A stretch of 64,000 nucleotides of DNA. Source: Tragulus kanchil (Eukaryota > Chordata > Mammalia > Artiodactyla > Tragulidae). The stretch spans positions 201,868,939 to 201,932,938 of the forward strand of contig JAIOJX010000032.1 of NCBI GenBank assembly GCA_022376925.1, read 5' to 3'. The notes under the pieces are model-generated. The model saw only the letters and a list, made by a program, of their open reading frames with translations. It was not told where the DNA came from and did not search any database. Numbering within the stretch: the first letter of the stretch is position 1; every line of letters starts with the position of its first letter. A program made the position numbers and the translations under genes. This document shows, piece after piece, positions 1 through 20,097 of the stretch.

Positions 1-1139
1 TGACTGCCTCCTCTAAGAAGGAAGCATGACACTAGCACCTGGAGGTCGTGAGGACTCGATGCGTCAGTACCTACAGAGTGCTCAGCAGCAGTGGCTCCAA
101 AATTCGCGGGGCCCCGGGCAGAATGAAAATGTGGGGTCTCTAAGCATTTCAAGTTGGCAGCAGCAGAGCCGTAAACCCAGGGCTAGTACACAGGTCACAC
201 AGCCTGAAGCCAGCCCTGGGCCTTGGAGTGGGTGCTCCGAGGTCTCCAAGGGGGGCCCAGGGTGGGCTGGGTTAGAACAGCGCACACCAGCAAGGAGGGT
301 GACGTCCAGCCCCATCCCCCTGCCCGTGATCCTCCGGCCGTTGAAGGCTGGGCCTGCAGCCCCTCCGGGAGGCTGGGGTGACTCTGTGTAGCCCGGCTCT
401 GTAGGGATGTGCCGGGGCTTCAGCAGCAGGAGCTCAGGGGCGAAAGGTGCTGGGCTGCACCTGGCAACCGGGCTTCGTTATCCGGAACAAGTTCCTGACC
501 CCTGAGAGGAGATTGAGAGGAGAAGGGAGAATAGGGGGCTGTGAGGGGAACTGAAGCAGGTTAGCAGACCAGGCTCAAGCAGTACAGTAAGGGCTTGTGG
601 GTAGGGGGCTCATGTTAACCAGAAACACGTGGGTCAGGGCTGCCCTGCCAAGCCTGGGAGGGTGTGCGTGGCCATGTGTGTGTGTGTGTGTATGAGAGAG
701 AGAGAGACAGAGAGGGAGTGAGTGGTGGAGATATAACTTGGTGTGTATGTCTATGCATCTCATGTTTCTGGGTAATGACACCATCCCTGAAAAGAATTGA
801 GTTGTGTATTTGTACGCACGTGAAACTCCTCATCTGAGCGTAACAGATGTGGGAGGTGGTCCCGTGGGAGACAGCCGGTGTTCTTAAACAGACTGCAGCC
901 TCAGAATTTGCTTCAGAATGTCATGGAAACACACTGCCCAGCGATCCTGGTGGGACGGGAGTGCAGGCCTCAGACCAAATAAGATGGAAGAACTAACTCT
1001 GCGCTGGTGAAGGGGGTGCTGCCCTCTCTCACGGTCCACGAACTATCTATCACCTCCTCTTGCTGCTGTTCCTGCACCCGTCTCTCGTGCCAGGAGTCAT
1101 TCTAACCCAGCAACCCTACCGATAGGGACAGCCAGCCAT

Positions 1140-1270
1140 GTCCCTAGTTTACAGGGGGAAGAAATGAAGGCAGGTTAAGTCACCCGCCACAGTCACACAG
1201 GAAGTGTCCAAGTCGGGGTCTGAACCCAGGCGATGTGGCCTCCAGCCTGCATGTGTTACCACCAGGTTCA
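1140..1270 (-). mobile_element. MIR-like fragment
   Basis: The order TTACAGGGGGAAGAAATGA, GGTTAAGTCACCCGCCACAG, TCACACAGGAAGTG and GGTCTGAACCCAGG follows the MIR core in antisense. Strongly diverged. Confidence 0.55.
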
Positions 1271-1574
1271 GGGACCAGAGAGGAGGCTGGAAGCAGAGGT
1301 GTTCTGTGGACACACGTGATTGCCCGTGACAGGTTGTTGGCCCGAGTGTCTGCACAGGCGCGTGTGCGCTGAGGCCTGGGTGCTGAGATCCAGCAGAGCG
1401 GCGTGTGAACCCGAGCTCCCCTGGCGTAACCTGTGAGACCTTCTGTAAGTCCCTTACCCTCTCTGAGCCTCTGTAGCCTTGTGGTTACCATAGAGATAGT
1501 CACACTCACCCCTCAGGGGGTGCTGGCCATCCTTCAGTCCCTCAGCGGTGATTTACGGAATACCACAGTGTGCC

Positions 1575-1700
1575 TTTCCTTTTGGAGAAGGAAGTGGCAG
1601 CCCACTCCAGAATTCTTGCCGGGAAATCCCATGGACCGGGGAGCCTGGCGGGCTACACAGTCTGTGGGGTCACAAGAGTCAGACATGACTTAGCGACTAC
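1575..1700 (+). mobile_element. Bov-tA-type SINE, 3' part
   Basis: Recognisable unit GGAGAAGGAAGTGGCAGCCC ... CATGGACCGGGGAGCCTGG ... GTCAGACATGACTTAGCGAC, followed by a short ACC microsatellite. The tRNA-like head is missing. Confidence 0.8.
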
Positions 1701-3085
1701 ACCACCACCACCACAGTGCGCCAGGCGCTGTACTCGGCCTGAGATCAGCGTGGGCAAAGCAGGCAAACCCTTCTACCCGCACGGGGCTTGCACTCTAGCT
1801 GGAATCCGTGTCAGGAGGTATGGAAAGGACCTGACCCTGGCCTGGGCCAGAAGATGTGCTTAGTGATCCTCACTGGTCAGGGCTCAGGGTGCTCTGCCCA
1901 TTTCGTCACAGGCCTCTCTTCCCATCGCCTGAGGGCTTTCACTGGCACGGGCCGGCTCTGAGCAGTGCCCGACAAGCCTGAAGTGGCTGGAGTGCGGATC
2001 CTCTCCTCTATTGATCCTCCCTCAACTGGAAGGGGTAAGGGAGACGCCCAGAGGGCTGCAGTCTGCGGCCACTGGCTTCCTGGAGCTTTCTTTACAAGCT
2101 GCCTCCCTTCCCTGACACACTCCCCGACTCCCTGCTGCTGTCTCCAGGGATCTCCTTCCAAAGGAACCACTTTCCCTTGAATCTTTGTCTCAGGATTGAC
2201 TTCTCAGGGAACCTAAACTGAGACCAGATATCCCCCTCCGCTCCGGGGAGCCCCCCAGGGGCTGGTGTACAGGGCAGGAGGCTCCCAGAGAGGAAGGGTG
2301 GATGTGTGGCTGTGATGGTAAGCCAGGGCTTTCTGTAGCCTCTGCTCATCAGCTGGTCTGAGGGGGCACCAGGGTGTGGAGGGCTGGAAACGGACACTTT
2401 GAACGCCTGCTGGATACCAGCTCTGTCCCATCACGGTTCATTCCCATTGTACAGATGAAGATACAGCGGTTACACACCTGCCAGGGTCCCACAAGTCAGA
2501 AGCCAGGCAGCCTCTAGAGCAGGGTTTCTTAACTGTAGCTGAAGCTACACAGGGCAGTGCTGAACAGGCTCCTGCCCTGGTGTAGAGACCTGGGCAGTGA
2601 CTGGAGCTGGAGGTGGGTGCTGAGCCCCCGGTGCTTCCCTGTCTGGCAGAGAAGGCCAGAGCAGGAGCCAGAGATATCCAGGACAGATTTTCCTTTACTG
2701 TTTGAGCTGCAGAGTGGGCCCGGAGTGGGCCTCATGGCACTGGCTGGCGAGGGGAGTGAACCGGCAGGCAGACCGCCACCCGGGCAGCCTGGAATAGGAA
2801 AAGGAGCTGGGCCCCAGGTGGACGGGGGAGAAAGTAGCTGTGGTCAGGGATGCCGGGGCGCACAGCCCCTACACAGTTGACGTGGGAAGGCCAGGTGGCA
2901 AGGGAGCGTCTGAGAGGAAGGGCCGGGGCTGCTGCCCACACCCCTGTCAGTCTTTCTGAGCCTTTCTGCCCTGATTTGGGAGGACTTGGGTGTCTGTGCT
3001 CTGATGAGAGCCCTGGGGGATTCTGAGGCAAGTGTCTGTGAACTGCACTTTGGAATCACTGCCGTAAGCATCTCTCTTCCCCTCT

Positions 3086-3361
3086 GGGCTTCCCTGGTGG
3101 TCCAGTGGGTAGGGACACTGCCTTGCAGTGCAAGAAGCACTGGTTCGATCCCTGGCCCGGGAAGACCCCACGTGCCACGGAGTGGCTGGACCGATGTGTC
3201 CAATGATGACAGCGCTGTGCAGCGCATGCGCCCAGAGCCGGATCTCGGCAACGAAAGAGGCCGCTGTGATGGGAGGCCCACACGTGCCAGAGAATAAAGA
3301 TGGATGAAAATAAATAAATAAATCAATAAATAAAACAGGCCAAAATTAAAAAAAAAAAAAA
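3086..3361 (+). mobile_element. CHR-type tRNA-derived SINE, short-tail type
   Basis: Starts GGGCTTCCCTGGTGGTCCAG, has the B-box-like GGTTCGATCCC, and ends in AATAAATAAATAA, GGCCAAAATT and poly-A. It is intact from head to tail. Confidence 0.85.
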
Positions 3362-3540
3362 GATCCCCCTTCCCTTCTGGGCTTCATGTTTGTTGTCTTT
3401 GAATGAGGAGGTTGAGCTGTGCTTCTTCCATGTGTAGAACCCTCCTCCTCATGCCTCATATTGGCATCATCTTATCCGAGTGCTTTGTGGGCGTAGTCCA
3501 CCCTCTGAGGTGTTAAAGCAGACATGTTGGCTTTGTTTGT

Positions 3541-3722
3541 TTAGTTGATTAATTATTATTATTACTTGGCTGTGCTGGAAGTGCTCAGTGTCTTCCTCGC
3601 GGCACGCAGGCTTAGTTGTCCTGCAGCACATGGGATCTTCTTGGTTCCCCAACTAGGGATCAACCTGCATCCCCTGCATTGGAAGGCAGATTCTTTACCG
3701 CTGGACCACCAGGGACATCCTC
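3541..3722 (-). mobile_element. tRNA-derived SINE, antisense
   Basis: The right end GACCACCAGGGACATCC is the inverted head, and a TTATTATTATT-rich left end is the inverted tail. Confidence 0.7.
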
Positions 3723-3876
3723 AGCAGACATGTTTGGATACACAGTCACAAGAGACGCTTGTGACCTGGTCTGCCCGCAAGCCTCCTGAGTCTCCGCTGC
3801 TCCCCAACCCCCACCAGCCTTTTCCAGGACCTCATGGGCCTCAGGCGCCGCCCCCTTCCCTCTCTCTCTCTCTCAG

Positions 3877-11305
<7,429 letters not shown>

Positions 11306-11951
11306 CGGGGGGCAGCCATGCTGGAGAGCTTTCCTCGGAGGCCCCCTCGCCCTGCCTCTGCCCAGACCTGGTAAGGCTGGCCTGGAGCCTCGCGCCCTCT
11401 CCCTCTGAACCTGAGGCAGGGAGATCAGAGCCCTGAGGGGTTGAGGGGTGTCTAGGGAGTGCGTGTCTGAGGGATCCTCCCTTCGTGCCCGCTGGGAGGC
11501 GCTCTCCCAGCCCGGCCGAGCTCGCCCACGGAGCAGGGCTTCAGCGCCCTGGCTCTGTACACAGGTGTGAGCCGGGCTCTCCACACATTCCGTGACTCCT
11601 GGGACCTGCGTGAGTCACCCTGAGCCCCAGCCCTGAGGGCCAGCCCAGACATCCCACCCAACAGGGCCAGCTGCCTTCCTCGGCTCTGAGCAGTGGCATA
11701 TGGCTGTCTTGCCCACCCATGCTGGGAGGGCTAACCTCAGCCCCGAGCTGCCTTTCCGTGGACACCACTGTAGGGCTGAAGGCCAGCAGTGGAGCCATAA
11801 GTGGATAGACAGGCCGAGGCAGCCAAGATGAGACAGGGTCTGGGTGGGGAAAGACCAACCAATTCTGGTAGCTTTCTTTGTCCAGCTTACCTGTGTTCTG
11901 TCCAGGCTGTAGGAATGTGTGAGGCACAGCATTTAGGCTTGGGGAGGGCTC

Positions 11952-11954
<3 letters not shown>

Positions 11955-11993
<39 letters not shown>
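11955..11993 (+). repeat. (GT)n microsatellite
   Basis: About 19 uninterrupted GT units in the ISM2 3' UTR. Shorter runs are at 676-691, 8347-8370, 9430-9452 and 19525-19541. Confidence 0.9.
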
Positions 11994-11994
<1 letters not shown>

Positions 11995-12359
11995 ATGGGT
12001 TGGGGGGCAGGGTGAGCTGGTAGATCAGGTCTCCCTGGCGGGGGGTGTGGTGGGGGTAGGGGAGAGACCTGATTTACAAAGTTTGGGCAGTTTTTGTGGT
12101 TGTAAGCTCAGGTTATGTTGCTGAATGTACTGAGCTCAGAGTTGGGAAGAAATGCGGATGATCAGTTCTCCCTGCACCTGTGCCTTTTCCCCTGCCGCCC
12201 CTCACTCCCACTTCCCTCTCTCCTCTGCTGTCACACTTCCTTGCCTTTCGGGTTGAAATGCCGACGTTCCAGTTGTCTCTTCACAAAAGCCTTCAGAAAG
12301 TCAGGAACTTCAGTCCTAGTCCCTAGACAGCTGCCCTGAAGCTCTCTGGGAACCTCAGC

Positions 12360-12365
12360 AATAAA
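12360..12365 (+). terminator. AATAAA polyadenylation signal, probably ISM2
   Basis: A canonical hexamer about 1.05 kb after the ISM2 stop codon and upstream of the next SINE. Confidence 0.55.
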
Positions 12366-12494
12366 GCACTTTATTTTCTAATTCTGTCTCATGAAGAATT
12401 TGGGTCCCCAGTGGAGCAGAGGGATGTAGGGAGCCCTTGACGATGGCCCAAGCCAAGCTCCCCTGGGCTGTGTTTGTGATTACCTCACCCAGCC

Positions 12495-12718
12495 GGGCTT
12501 CCCAGGTGGCGCTAGTGGTAAAGAACCCACCTGCCAATGCAGGACACATAAGAGATGAGGGTTCCATCCCTGGGTGGGGAGATCCCCTGGAGGAGGGCAT
12601 GGCAACCCACTCCAGTGTTCCTGCCTGAAGAGCCCTGTGGACAGAGGAGCCTGGTGGCTACAGTTCACAAAGCGTCACAAAGAGTCAGACACAACTGAGC
12701 GACTTAGCCACGCACGCA
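12495..12718 (+). mobile_element. Full-length Bov-tA SINE
   Basis: tRNA-like head GGGCTTCCCAGGTGGCGC, then AACCCACTCCAGTGTTCCTG and GTCAGACACAACTGAGCGAC. Flanking ACCCAGC(C/T)GGGC on both sides looks like the target-site duplication. Confidence 0.85.
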
Positions 12719-13460
12719 ACCCAGCTGGGCAGGCAGAGCTCCAGGGTGCGGAGCTTACATCGGTTATCTTAGCTTTACTCAGACTCGTAAGAGTTACCTG
12801 AGAGGCAAGGAAGAGCTAGCAGGACCTCAGGGGCACAGAGTCCTTTGGTCAGAGAGATAAATTACACTGACAGCAGAGGAAGTGACCCCCCTCCCCCAAG
12901 TACCTTGCTACCAGGGGATCTGAACCAGAGTTGTTCCAAGGACTGTACCTGTAAGATGACTGAGGTGGACCTGTGCCCTGCCTTAGTGGGCACCCTGACC
13001 AGACACTCCACTGTCACTCCTGGCATCTGGGGAAGTCACGTCAGGAAGCCGAATGAGACAAGGTGTGTTCAGAGCCACTACCTGGAGAAATTCAGAGAGC
13101 CAGATGTTCCCAGTTACCAGGACACCTAGAGGTAAGTGCGTTAGTCTGGTCTGGGATCACGGTGGAGCAACACTCGGTGCTACTAGAATATGACAGGGCA
13201 GCCTCTCGGGTCCCTAGGTGGGAGCCAGGTGCCCTTGCCTGTCTCTTGTCTGGAGAATTCCATAGGATTAGCCCCAGGAAGCCCGTGGTTAGCACAGGAA
13301 TGTTTTAATTATGTTTTAGCAGAAACTTAAAAAAAATAAGATAGCAATATCCTAGTGTCTGTTTTCACAGGAAACTGCTAACTCCCCTCCTGTCTAATAG
13401 AATTTACTTTGACATTTAAATACACTACCTAAATTTAATCTCTACCTATGCTTATCTACT

Positions 13461-13477
13461 ACCCAGCGCTACTTTTA
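13461..13477. repeat. Left target-site duplication of the L1
   Basis: 17 bases matching 17251-17267 with one mismatch (G versus C). Because of block 4, the right-hand copy recurs at 18320. Confidence 0.85.
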
Positions 13478-16400
13478 TTTTATTTTTTTGTTTTAATTTA
13501 AACTTTTACATTTTTTTAACTTTTATTTTACTTTTAAATATTACAGAGTTTTGTTGTTTATAGATATGTATGTTCCCAGATTAGTCATATGTATATCCCC
13601 CTTTCGCACCCCTCCCGACCATCACACAGCACCCCTGAAGGATCTCCTTTTCTTACAGAGCAATGACTATAGCTATTTTCTTCACTTATGATAGTACAGG
13701 CCTTCATGCTACTTCCTTTATGCCTCCCACCCTCTGTTCTTTCCCCACAATGTCCATATGTCCACTGACCATGTCTGTCTTCCCATTGCTTCACTGCGTG
13801 TGCCATCATCCCTATCCTACTAGATTCCATATATATGTGTTAATATATTGTATTTGTCCTTCTCTTTCTGACTGACTTCACTTTTTATGATACGTTCTAG
13901 ATCCAGCCACCTCATTAGGGCTGATTCTTCTGCATTTCTCTTTACAGCTGTGTAGTATTCCATTGTATATATGTACCAGAGCTTTTGTATCCATTCATTC
14001 GTTGATGGGCATCTAGGTTGCTTCCATGTTTTAGCTATTGTATAGAGAGCTGCAATGAACATTGGGGTATAGGTGCTTCTTTCAGATTTGATTTCGTCAG
14101 GGTATAAGCCTAAGAGTGGGATTGCTGGGTCATATGGTGCTTCTATTTTTAGTTTTTTAAGAAATCTCCATACTGTCTTCCATAGAGGCTGTATCAATTT
14201 ACATTCCCACCAGCAATGCAAGAGGGTTCCCTTTTCTCCACACCCTCTCCAGCATTTATTGTCTGTTGATCTGTGGATGATGGCCATTCTGACGGGTGTG
14301 AGGTGATATCTCATTGTAGTTTTGATTTGCATTTCTCTAATTATAAGTGAAGTTGAGCATCGTTTTATGTGCCATCTGTATGTCCTCTTTGGAAAGGTGT
14401 CTCTTTAGATCTTTTTCCCATTTTTTGATTGGGGTTTTCTGTTTTCCTGTGCTGAGTTGTCTGAGTTGCTTGTAGATTTTGGAGATTAATTCTTTGTCTG
14501 TTGTTTCATTTGCTATGATTTTCTCCCACTCTGTGGGGTGTCTGTTCAGCTTTATTGTGATTTGTTTTGCTGTACAAAAGCTTTTAAGTTTCATTAGGTC
14601 CCACATGTTCATTTTTCTTTTCAGTTCTGCTATTCTAGTAGGTGGGTCAGAGAAGATCTTGCTTTGATTTATGTCCTTGAGGGTTTTGCCTGTATTCTCC
14701 TCTAAGAGTTTGATGGTTTCTGGTCTTACATTTAAGTCTTTAATCCATTTTGAGTTGATCTTAGTGTATGGTGTCAGGGAATGTTCCAACTTCATTTTTC
14801 TGCATGTAGCTGTCCAATTTTCCCAGCACCATTTGTTGAAGAGGCTGTCTTTGTCCCATTTTATAGTTTCTCCTCCTTTGTCAAAAATAAGGTACCCATA
14901 GGTGCGTGGGTTTATCTCTGGGTTCTCGATCTTGATCTATATTTCTGTTTTTGTGCCAGTACCATACTGTCTTGGTGACTGTTGCTTTGTAGTAGAGTCT
15001 GAAGTGGGGGAGGCTGATCCCTCCAGCTCCATTCTTCTTCCTCAGGATTGCTTTGGCTATTCGAGGTCTTTTGTGTTTCCATATGAACTGTGTTATTCTT
15101 TGGTCTAGTTCTGTGAATAATGCCACTGGTAGTTTGATAGGGATCGCATTGAATCTATAGATGACATTTGGTAGTATGGTCATTTTCACAATATTGATTC
15201 TTCCGACCCAGAAACACGGAATATCTCTCTATCTGTTTAAGTCTTCTTTAATGTCTCTCATGAGTGTCTTGTAATTTTCTGTGTACAGTTCTTTTGTTTC
15301 TTTGGGTAGGTTTATTCCTAGATATTTGATTCTTTTGGTTGCAATGGTGAAGGGGATTGCCTCTTTGATTTCGTTTTCTGATTTTTCATTGTTTGTGTAT
15401 AGGAATGCCAGTGATTTCTGTATATTGATTTTATATCCTGCGACTTTGCTGAATTCACTGATTAGCTCTAGTAGTTTTGTAATAGTGTCTTTGAGATTTT
15501 CTATGTATAATATCATGTCGTCTGCAAATAGAGTTTGACTTCTTCCTTTCCAATCTGGATTCCTTTGATTTCTTTCTCTTCTCTTATTGCTGTTGCTAGA
15601 ACTTCCAGGACTATGTTGAATAAGAGTGGTGAAAGTGGACACCCTTGTCTTGTTCCTGATCTTAGAGGGAACGCTTTGAGTTTTTCACCATTGAGGATAA
15701 TGTTCGCTGTGGGCTTCTCATAGATGGCTTTCACTATGTTGAGATAGGTTCCTTCTATGCCCATTTTTTGAAGAGCTTTTATCATAAATGGGTGTTGTGC
15801 TTTGTCGAAGGCTTTTTCTGCATCTATTGAGATAATTATGTGATTTTTGTCTCTCAGTTTGTTGATATGGTGTATCACATTGATTGATTTGTGGATATTG
15901 AAGAATCCTTGCATGCCTGGGATGAACCCAACTTGATCATGATGTATGAGCTTTCTGATGTGCTCTTGAATTCTGTTTGCTAGGATTTTGTTGAGGATTT
16001 TGGCGTCTAGATTCATCAGTGAAATTGGCCTATAATTTTCTTTTTTTGTGTGGTCTTTGCCTGGCTTTGGTATCAGGGTGATGGCGGCCTCATAGAATGT
16101 GTTTGGAAGTATTCCTTCCTGTACAATGTTTTGGAAGAGTTTTAGAAGGACAGGCATTAACTCTTCTTTAAATGTTTGGTAGAATTCACTTGTGAAGCCA
16201 TCTGGCCTTGGGCTTTTATTTTTGGGTAGATTTGTGATCACAACATCGATTTCTGAGCTTGTGATTGGCTTGTTCATAGTTTCTATTTCTTCCTGGTTGA
16301 GTCTTGGGAGATTAATCTTCTCTAAGAAACTGTCCATTTCTTCCAGGTTGTCCAGTTTGTTGCCATAGAGTTGTTCATCATAGTCTCTTATAATCCTTTG

Positions 16401-17250
16401 GATTTCTGCATTCTCTGTTTTAATCTCTCCTTTTTCATTTTTGATTTTGGTGATCTGGTTCTTTTTTTCTTGATGAGTCTGGCCAGTGGTTTGTCAATTT
16501 TATTTACCTTTTTGAAGAACCAGCTTTTTGTTTTATTTATCTTTACTATTGCTTCTTTCGTTTCTTTTTCATTTATTTCTGCTCTGATCTTTATCATTTC
16601 CCTTCTTCTGCTGGCTTTAGGGTGTTTTTGTTCTTCTTTCTCCAGTTGTTTTAAGCGTAAGGTTAGGTAGTCTGTTTGAGATTTTCCTAGTTTCTTGAGG
16701 TAGGATTGAATTGCTATAAACTTCCCTCTTAGAACTGCTTTTGCGGTATCACATAGGTTTTGCACTGTCATGTGTTCATTGTGGTTTTCTTCTAGGAATT
16801 TTTTTATTTCTCCTTTGATTTTCTCGTTAATCAGTTGGTTTTTTAGGTATGTGTTGTTTAATCTACATGTGTTTGTGTTTTTAGCCATTTTTTTCCTGTA
16901 GTTGATCTCTAGTCTCATTGCATTGTGGTCCGAGAAGATGGTTGATATAATTTCAGTTTTCTTGAATTGACTGAGGTTTGATTTGTGGCCCAAGATGTGG
17001 TCTATCCTGGAGAATGTTCTGTGAGCACTTGAGAAGAAAGTGTATTCTTCTGCTTTTGGATGGAAAGTCCTAAAGATATCCATGAGGTCCATTTCTTCTA
17101 GTGTGGCATTTAAGGCTTGCGTCTCTTTATTAATTTTCTGTTTGGATGATCTGTCCATTGGTGTGAGAGGAGTGTTAAAGTCTCCTACTATGATTGTGTT
17201 AGTGTCGATGTCTTCTTTTATGTCTGAAAGTGTTTGTCTTATGTATTGTT
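13478..17250 (-). mobile_element. L1 retrotransposon, 5'-truncated, antisense
   Basis: Minus-strand frames show ORF2 in order: end of the endonuclease domain (SDHNAMRLEINYRKK), reverse transcriptase ([37 protein letters not shown]) and the C-terminal region ([14 protein letters not shown]). The frame is broken at least five times, so it is inactive. ORF1 and the 5' UTR are missing. It is flanked by ACCCAGC(G/C)CTACTTTTA at 13461-13477 and 17251-17267, and the T-rich left end is the poly-A tail. Confidence 0.92.
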
Positions 17251-18621
17251 ACCCAGCCCTACTTTTAAATCTATAATCTAAGTGACACGCTAAATTGCCA
17301 TGTCAGGCCACAGATGAGAAAAATTAAAGGGGTTGGGAAGGAGCCTTGCAGGGGCTGGGGTGTTGATCAGCTATAAAATGGTGTTTATTCAAACTGTACA
17401 AAGGAGAGAGAGACACTATGCAGGTGGCCGTGGGCTTAGGGAACACCTGTGTGTGAGGAGAAAGCGTTACAGAGGGGTCACTGACCCCCTGCTAAAGGGA
17501 GGATTGTAGGAGTGGCTGGTATCAGAACTGGCTCTGGTCCCGTGTAGGCTGTCCAGTGGTTTGTCAATTTTATTTACCTTTTTGAAGAACCAGCTTTTTG
17601 TTTTATTTATCTTTACTATTGTTTCTTTCGTTTCTTTTTCATTTATTTCTGCTCTGGTCGTTATGATTTCTCTTCTTCTGCTGGCTTTGGGGTGTTTTGT
17701 TCTTTTTTTTTCTCCAGTTGTTTTAAGCGTAAGGTTAGGTCTGTTTGAGATTTTCCTAGTTTCTTGAGGTAGGATTGAATTGCTATAAACTTCCCTCTTA
17801 GAACTGCTTTTGCGGTATCACATAGGTTTTGCACTGTCATGTGTTCATTGTGGTTTTCTTCTAGGAATTTTTTTATTTCTCCTTTGATTTTCTCGTTAAT
17901 CAGTTGGTTTTTTAGGTATGTGTTGTTTAATCTACATGTGTTTGTGTTTTTAGCCATTTTTTTCCTGTAGTTGATCTCTAGTCTCATTGCATTGTGGTCC
18001 GAGAAGATGGTTGATATAATTTCAGTTTTCTTGAATTGACTGAGGTTTGATTTGTGGCCCAAGATGTGGTCTATCCTGGAGAATGTTCTGTGAGCACTTG
18101 AGAAGAAAGTGTATTCTTCTGCTTTTGGATGGAAAGTCCTAAAGATATCCATGAGGTCCATTTCTTCTAGTGTGGCATTTAAGGCTTGCGTCTCTTTATT
18201 AATTTTCTGTTTGGATGATCTGTCCATTGGTGTGAGAGGAGTGTTAAAGTCTCCTACTATGATTGTGTTAGTGTCGATGTCTTCTTTTATGTCTGAAAGT
18301 GTTTGTCTTATGTATTGTTACCCAGCCCTACTTTTAAATCTATAATCTAAGTGACACGCTAAATTGCCATGTCAGGCCACAGATGAGAAAAATTAAAGGG
18401 GTTGGGAAGGAGCCTTGCAGGGGCTGGGGTGTTGATCAGCTATAAAATGGTGTTTATTCAAACTGTACAAAGGAGAGAGAGACACTATGCAGGTGGCCGT
18501 GGGCTTAGGGAACACCTGTGTGTGAGGAGAAAGCGTTACAGAGGGGTCACTGACCCCCTGCTAAAGGGAGGATTGTAGGAGTGGCTGGTATCAGAACTGG
18601 CTCTGGTCCCGTGTAGGCTGT
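16483..18621 (+). repeat. Duplicated block 4: 16483-17552 and 17553-18621
   Basis: Copies of about 1.07 kb abut with a 4-base shared GTCC at the junction. The block starts inside the L1 and runs past its 5' end into flanking DNA, so the L1 end and one target-site copy are repeated. Confidence 0.95.
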
Positions 18622-19541
18622 CCTGCCTCACCTGGCTGTCGTTCTTGTCGGGGACACCAGGAGCCACCCGCGACCATGCATCAGCAAGAACATCACTGCC
18701 ATTTCTAACTTCGCTGCCTCGGCCACCTGGATGGTTTTACTCCATCTTCCGCCCTCTGGTTTACCTCATAACGGGGCCTGGGCTACGCAAGACTGGTTAC
18801 ATTGAATTCTAACTACAGTCTTTAAAACAGCCAACAGTACAAACCTGCCAGGTCCTGCTAATGGTCCTGGTCTCAGGATGTTTCAGAGCCTTTGTCTCGT
18901 CATTCACAAAAGGAACCCAGATGTGCTTCCTTGGTTCCTCCATTACAATTAGATTTTCTTAACATGTTGAAGTGCTTCTTAAAATCCATCCTTGGGATCA
19001 GTATCACCTGGGATATTAACATGTAAGCTCACAGGCCACACGCCCACTCACGATGAGGCACTAGCGCAAGCCCACTTTCCGGCATGTAACAGGTTTCCCT
19101 CAGGTGGGGTTTAGTTGAGGCATACCCTTAGCCTAGGGTTTGCAATTTGGCCAATTAACCAGCTTTTCAAAAGATCAGTTCCTCCTTAAAGGAAAACGTG
19201 TGGGCTTGGGAGCCAGAAGTCAGCAGGTAACATGCCACTAGGTGGCAGGGCTTCTCTGTCCATCTCTAATGCTCTCATAGGTACCTATTAAGCCCATTTT
19301 ACAGATGAGGAAATGTGTCCAATTTGTTAGGTGGTGACACATTTGCAATTTAGACCCAAGTCCAAGGCTTTGTTTTTAGCTCTATCATTCTGCTTTGTGC
19401 TCTGATGGCTAACCAAAATGCTGTCAGTGAAATGGAAATGGTAAAAATTGTAACAGCCAGCAGTTCTGTGGATGTGAATGCTGCTGACCTGTCATGCAAC
19501 TGGTACTTTGCTTGATGCCTTGTTGTGTGTGTGTGTGTGTG
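18622..19541. other. Intergenic, no gene seen
   Basis: Unique-looking sequence between L1 block 4 and a SINE, with a diverged MIR-like stretch near 19270-19370. No coding signal. Confidence 0.5.
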
Positions 19542-19843
19542 TTTTTTTTTTTTTTTGGCTCTTTTGGGTTTTCACTGCTGCCACAGGCTCTTCTCTAGTT
19601 GCAGGGAGTGGGGGCTACTCTCTAGTTGAGGTGAGTAGGCTTCTTGTTGTGGTGACTTCTCTTGTTGTGGAACTCGGGTTCTAGGACACACAGGCTTCAG
19701 TAGTTGTGGTACATGGGCTCAATTGTTGCAGCTCATGGGCTTAGTTGCTCTGCAGCGTATGGGATCTTTCTGGATCAGGGATCAAACCTGTGTCTCCTGC
19801 ATTGGCGGGCAAACTCTTTTACTACTGAGCTACTAGGGAAGCC
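19542..19843 (-). mobile_element. tRNA-derived SINE (long CHR-related type), antisense
   Basis: Poly-T left end, then CTCTAGTTGCAGGGAGTGGG, GGAACTCGGGTTCTAGG and GGGATCAAACCTGTGTCTCC, with inverted head CTACTAGGGAAGCC. Confidence 0.75.
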
Positions 19844-19968
19844 TGATGCTGTAGTTTTAACTACGGCATTTGTAAACTTCACTTCAGACTTCTAGGTATC
19901 CTGGAATTGGTACTTCTGCAGCCAAGTGTGAAAGCGGTTCTTTTTTGTCAACAATCTTAGAAAAGGTC

Positions 19969-20097
19969 CTTTTTTTTTTTTTTTTTAATTTGCCATGCCA
20001 CATGGCATGCAGTATCTTAGTTCCCTGACCAGGAATTGAACCTGTGCCCTCTGCATTGGGAATGTGGAGTCAACCACTGTACCACCAGGGAAGTCCC
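19969..20097 (-). mobile_element. tRNA-derived SINE, antisense (partly copied at 21117-21224)
   Basis: Poly-T, GACCAGGAATTGAACCTGTG and ACCACCAGGGAAGTCCC. Block 5 starts inside it. Confidence 0.72.

Larger units (their letters stand above)
1..3085. other. ISM2 upstream intron or 5' flank
   Basis: Apart from MIR-like and Bov-tA fragments and a GT/AG microsatellite at 676-715, I see no exon with convincing splice sites. The ISM2 signal-peptide exon is not recognisable here. Confidence 0.5.
11306..12385 (+). other. ISM2 3' UTR (inferred)
   Basis: Non-coding sequence after the ISM2 stop, containing a long (GT)n run at 11955-11993. An AATAAA signal lies at 12360-12365. No other gene signal was seen. 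The cleavage site just after the signal is inferred. Confidence 0.6.

Noticed and set aside
26..391. Possible first exon of ISM2 with a start codon
   Set aside because: The frame shows no hydrophobic signal peptide and no similarity to the isthmin N-terminus.
12845..13308. Small open frames between ISM2 and AHSA1 as a new gene
   Set aside because: Short, without splice signals or known similarity; they overlap one another in different frames.
13820..17158. L1 ORF2 frames as host or viral reverse transcriptase genes
   Set aside because: Order, poly-A tail, target duplication and multiple frame breaks show a dead non-LTR retrotransposon. No LTRs or retroviral gene order are present.
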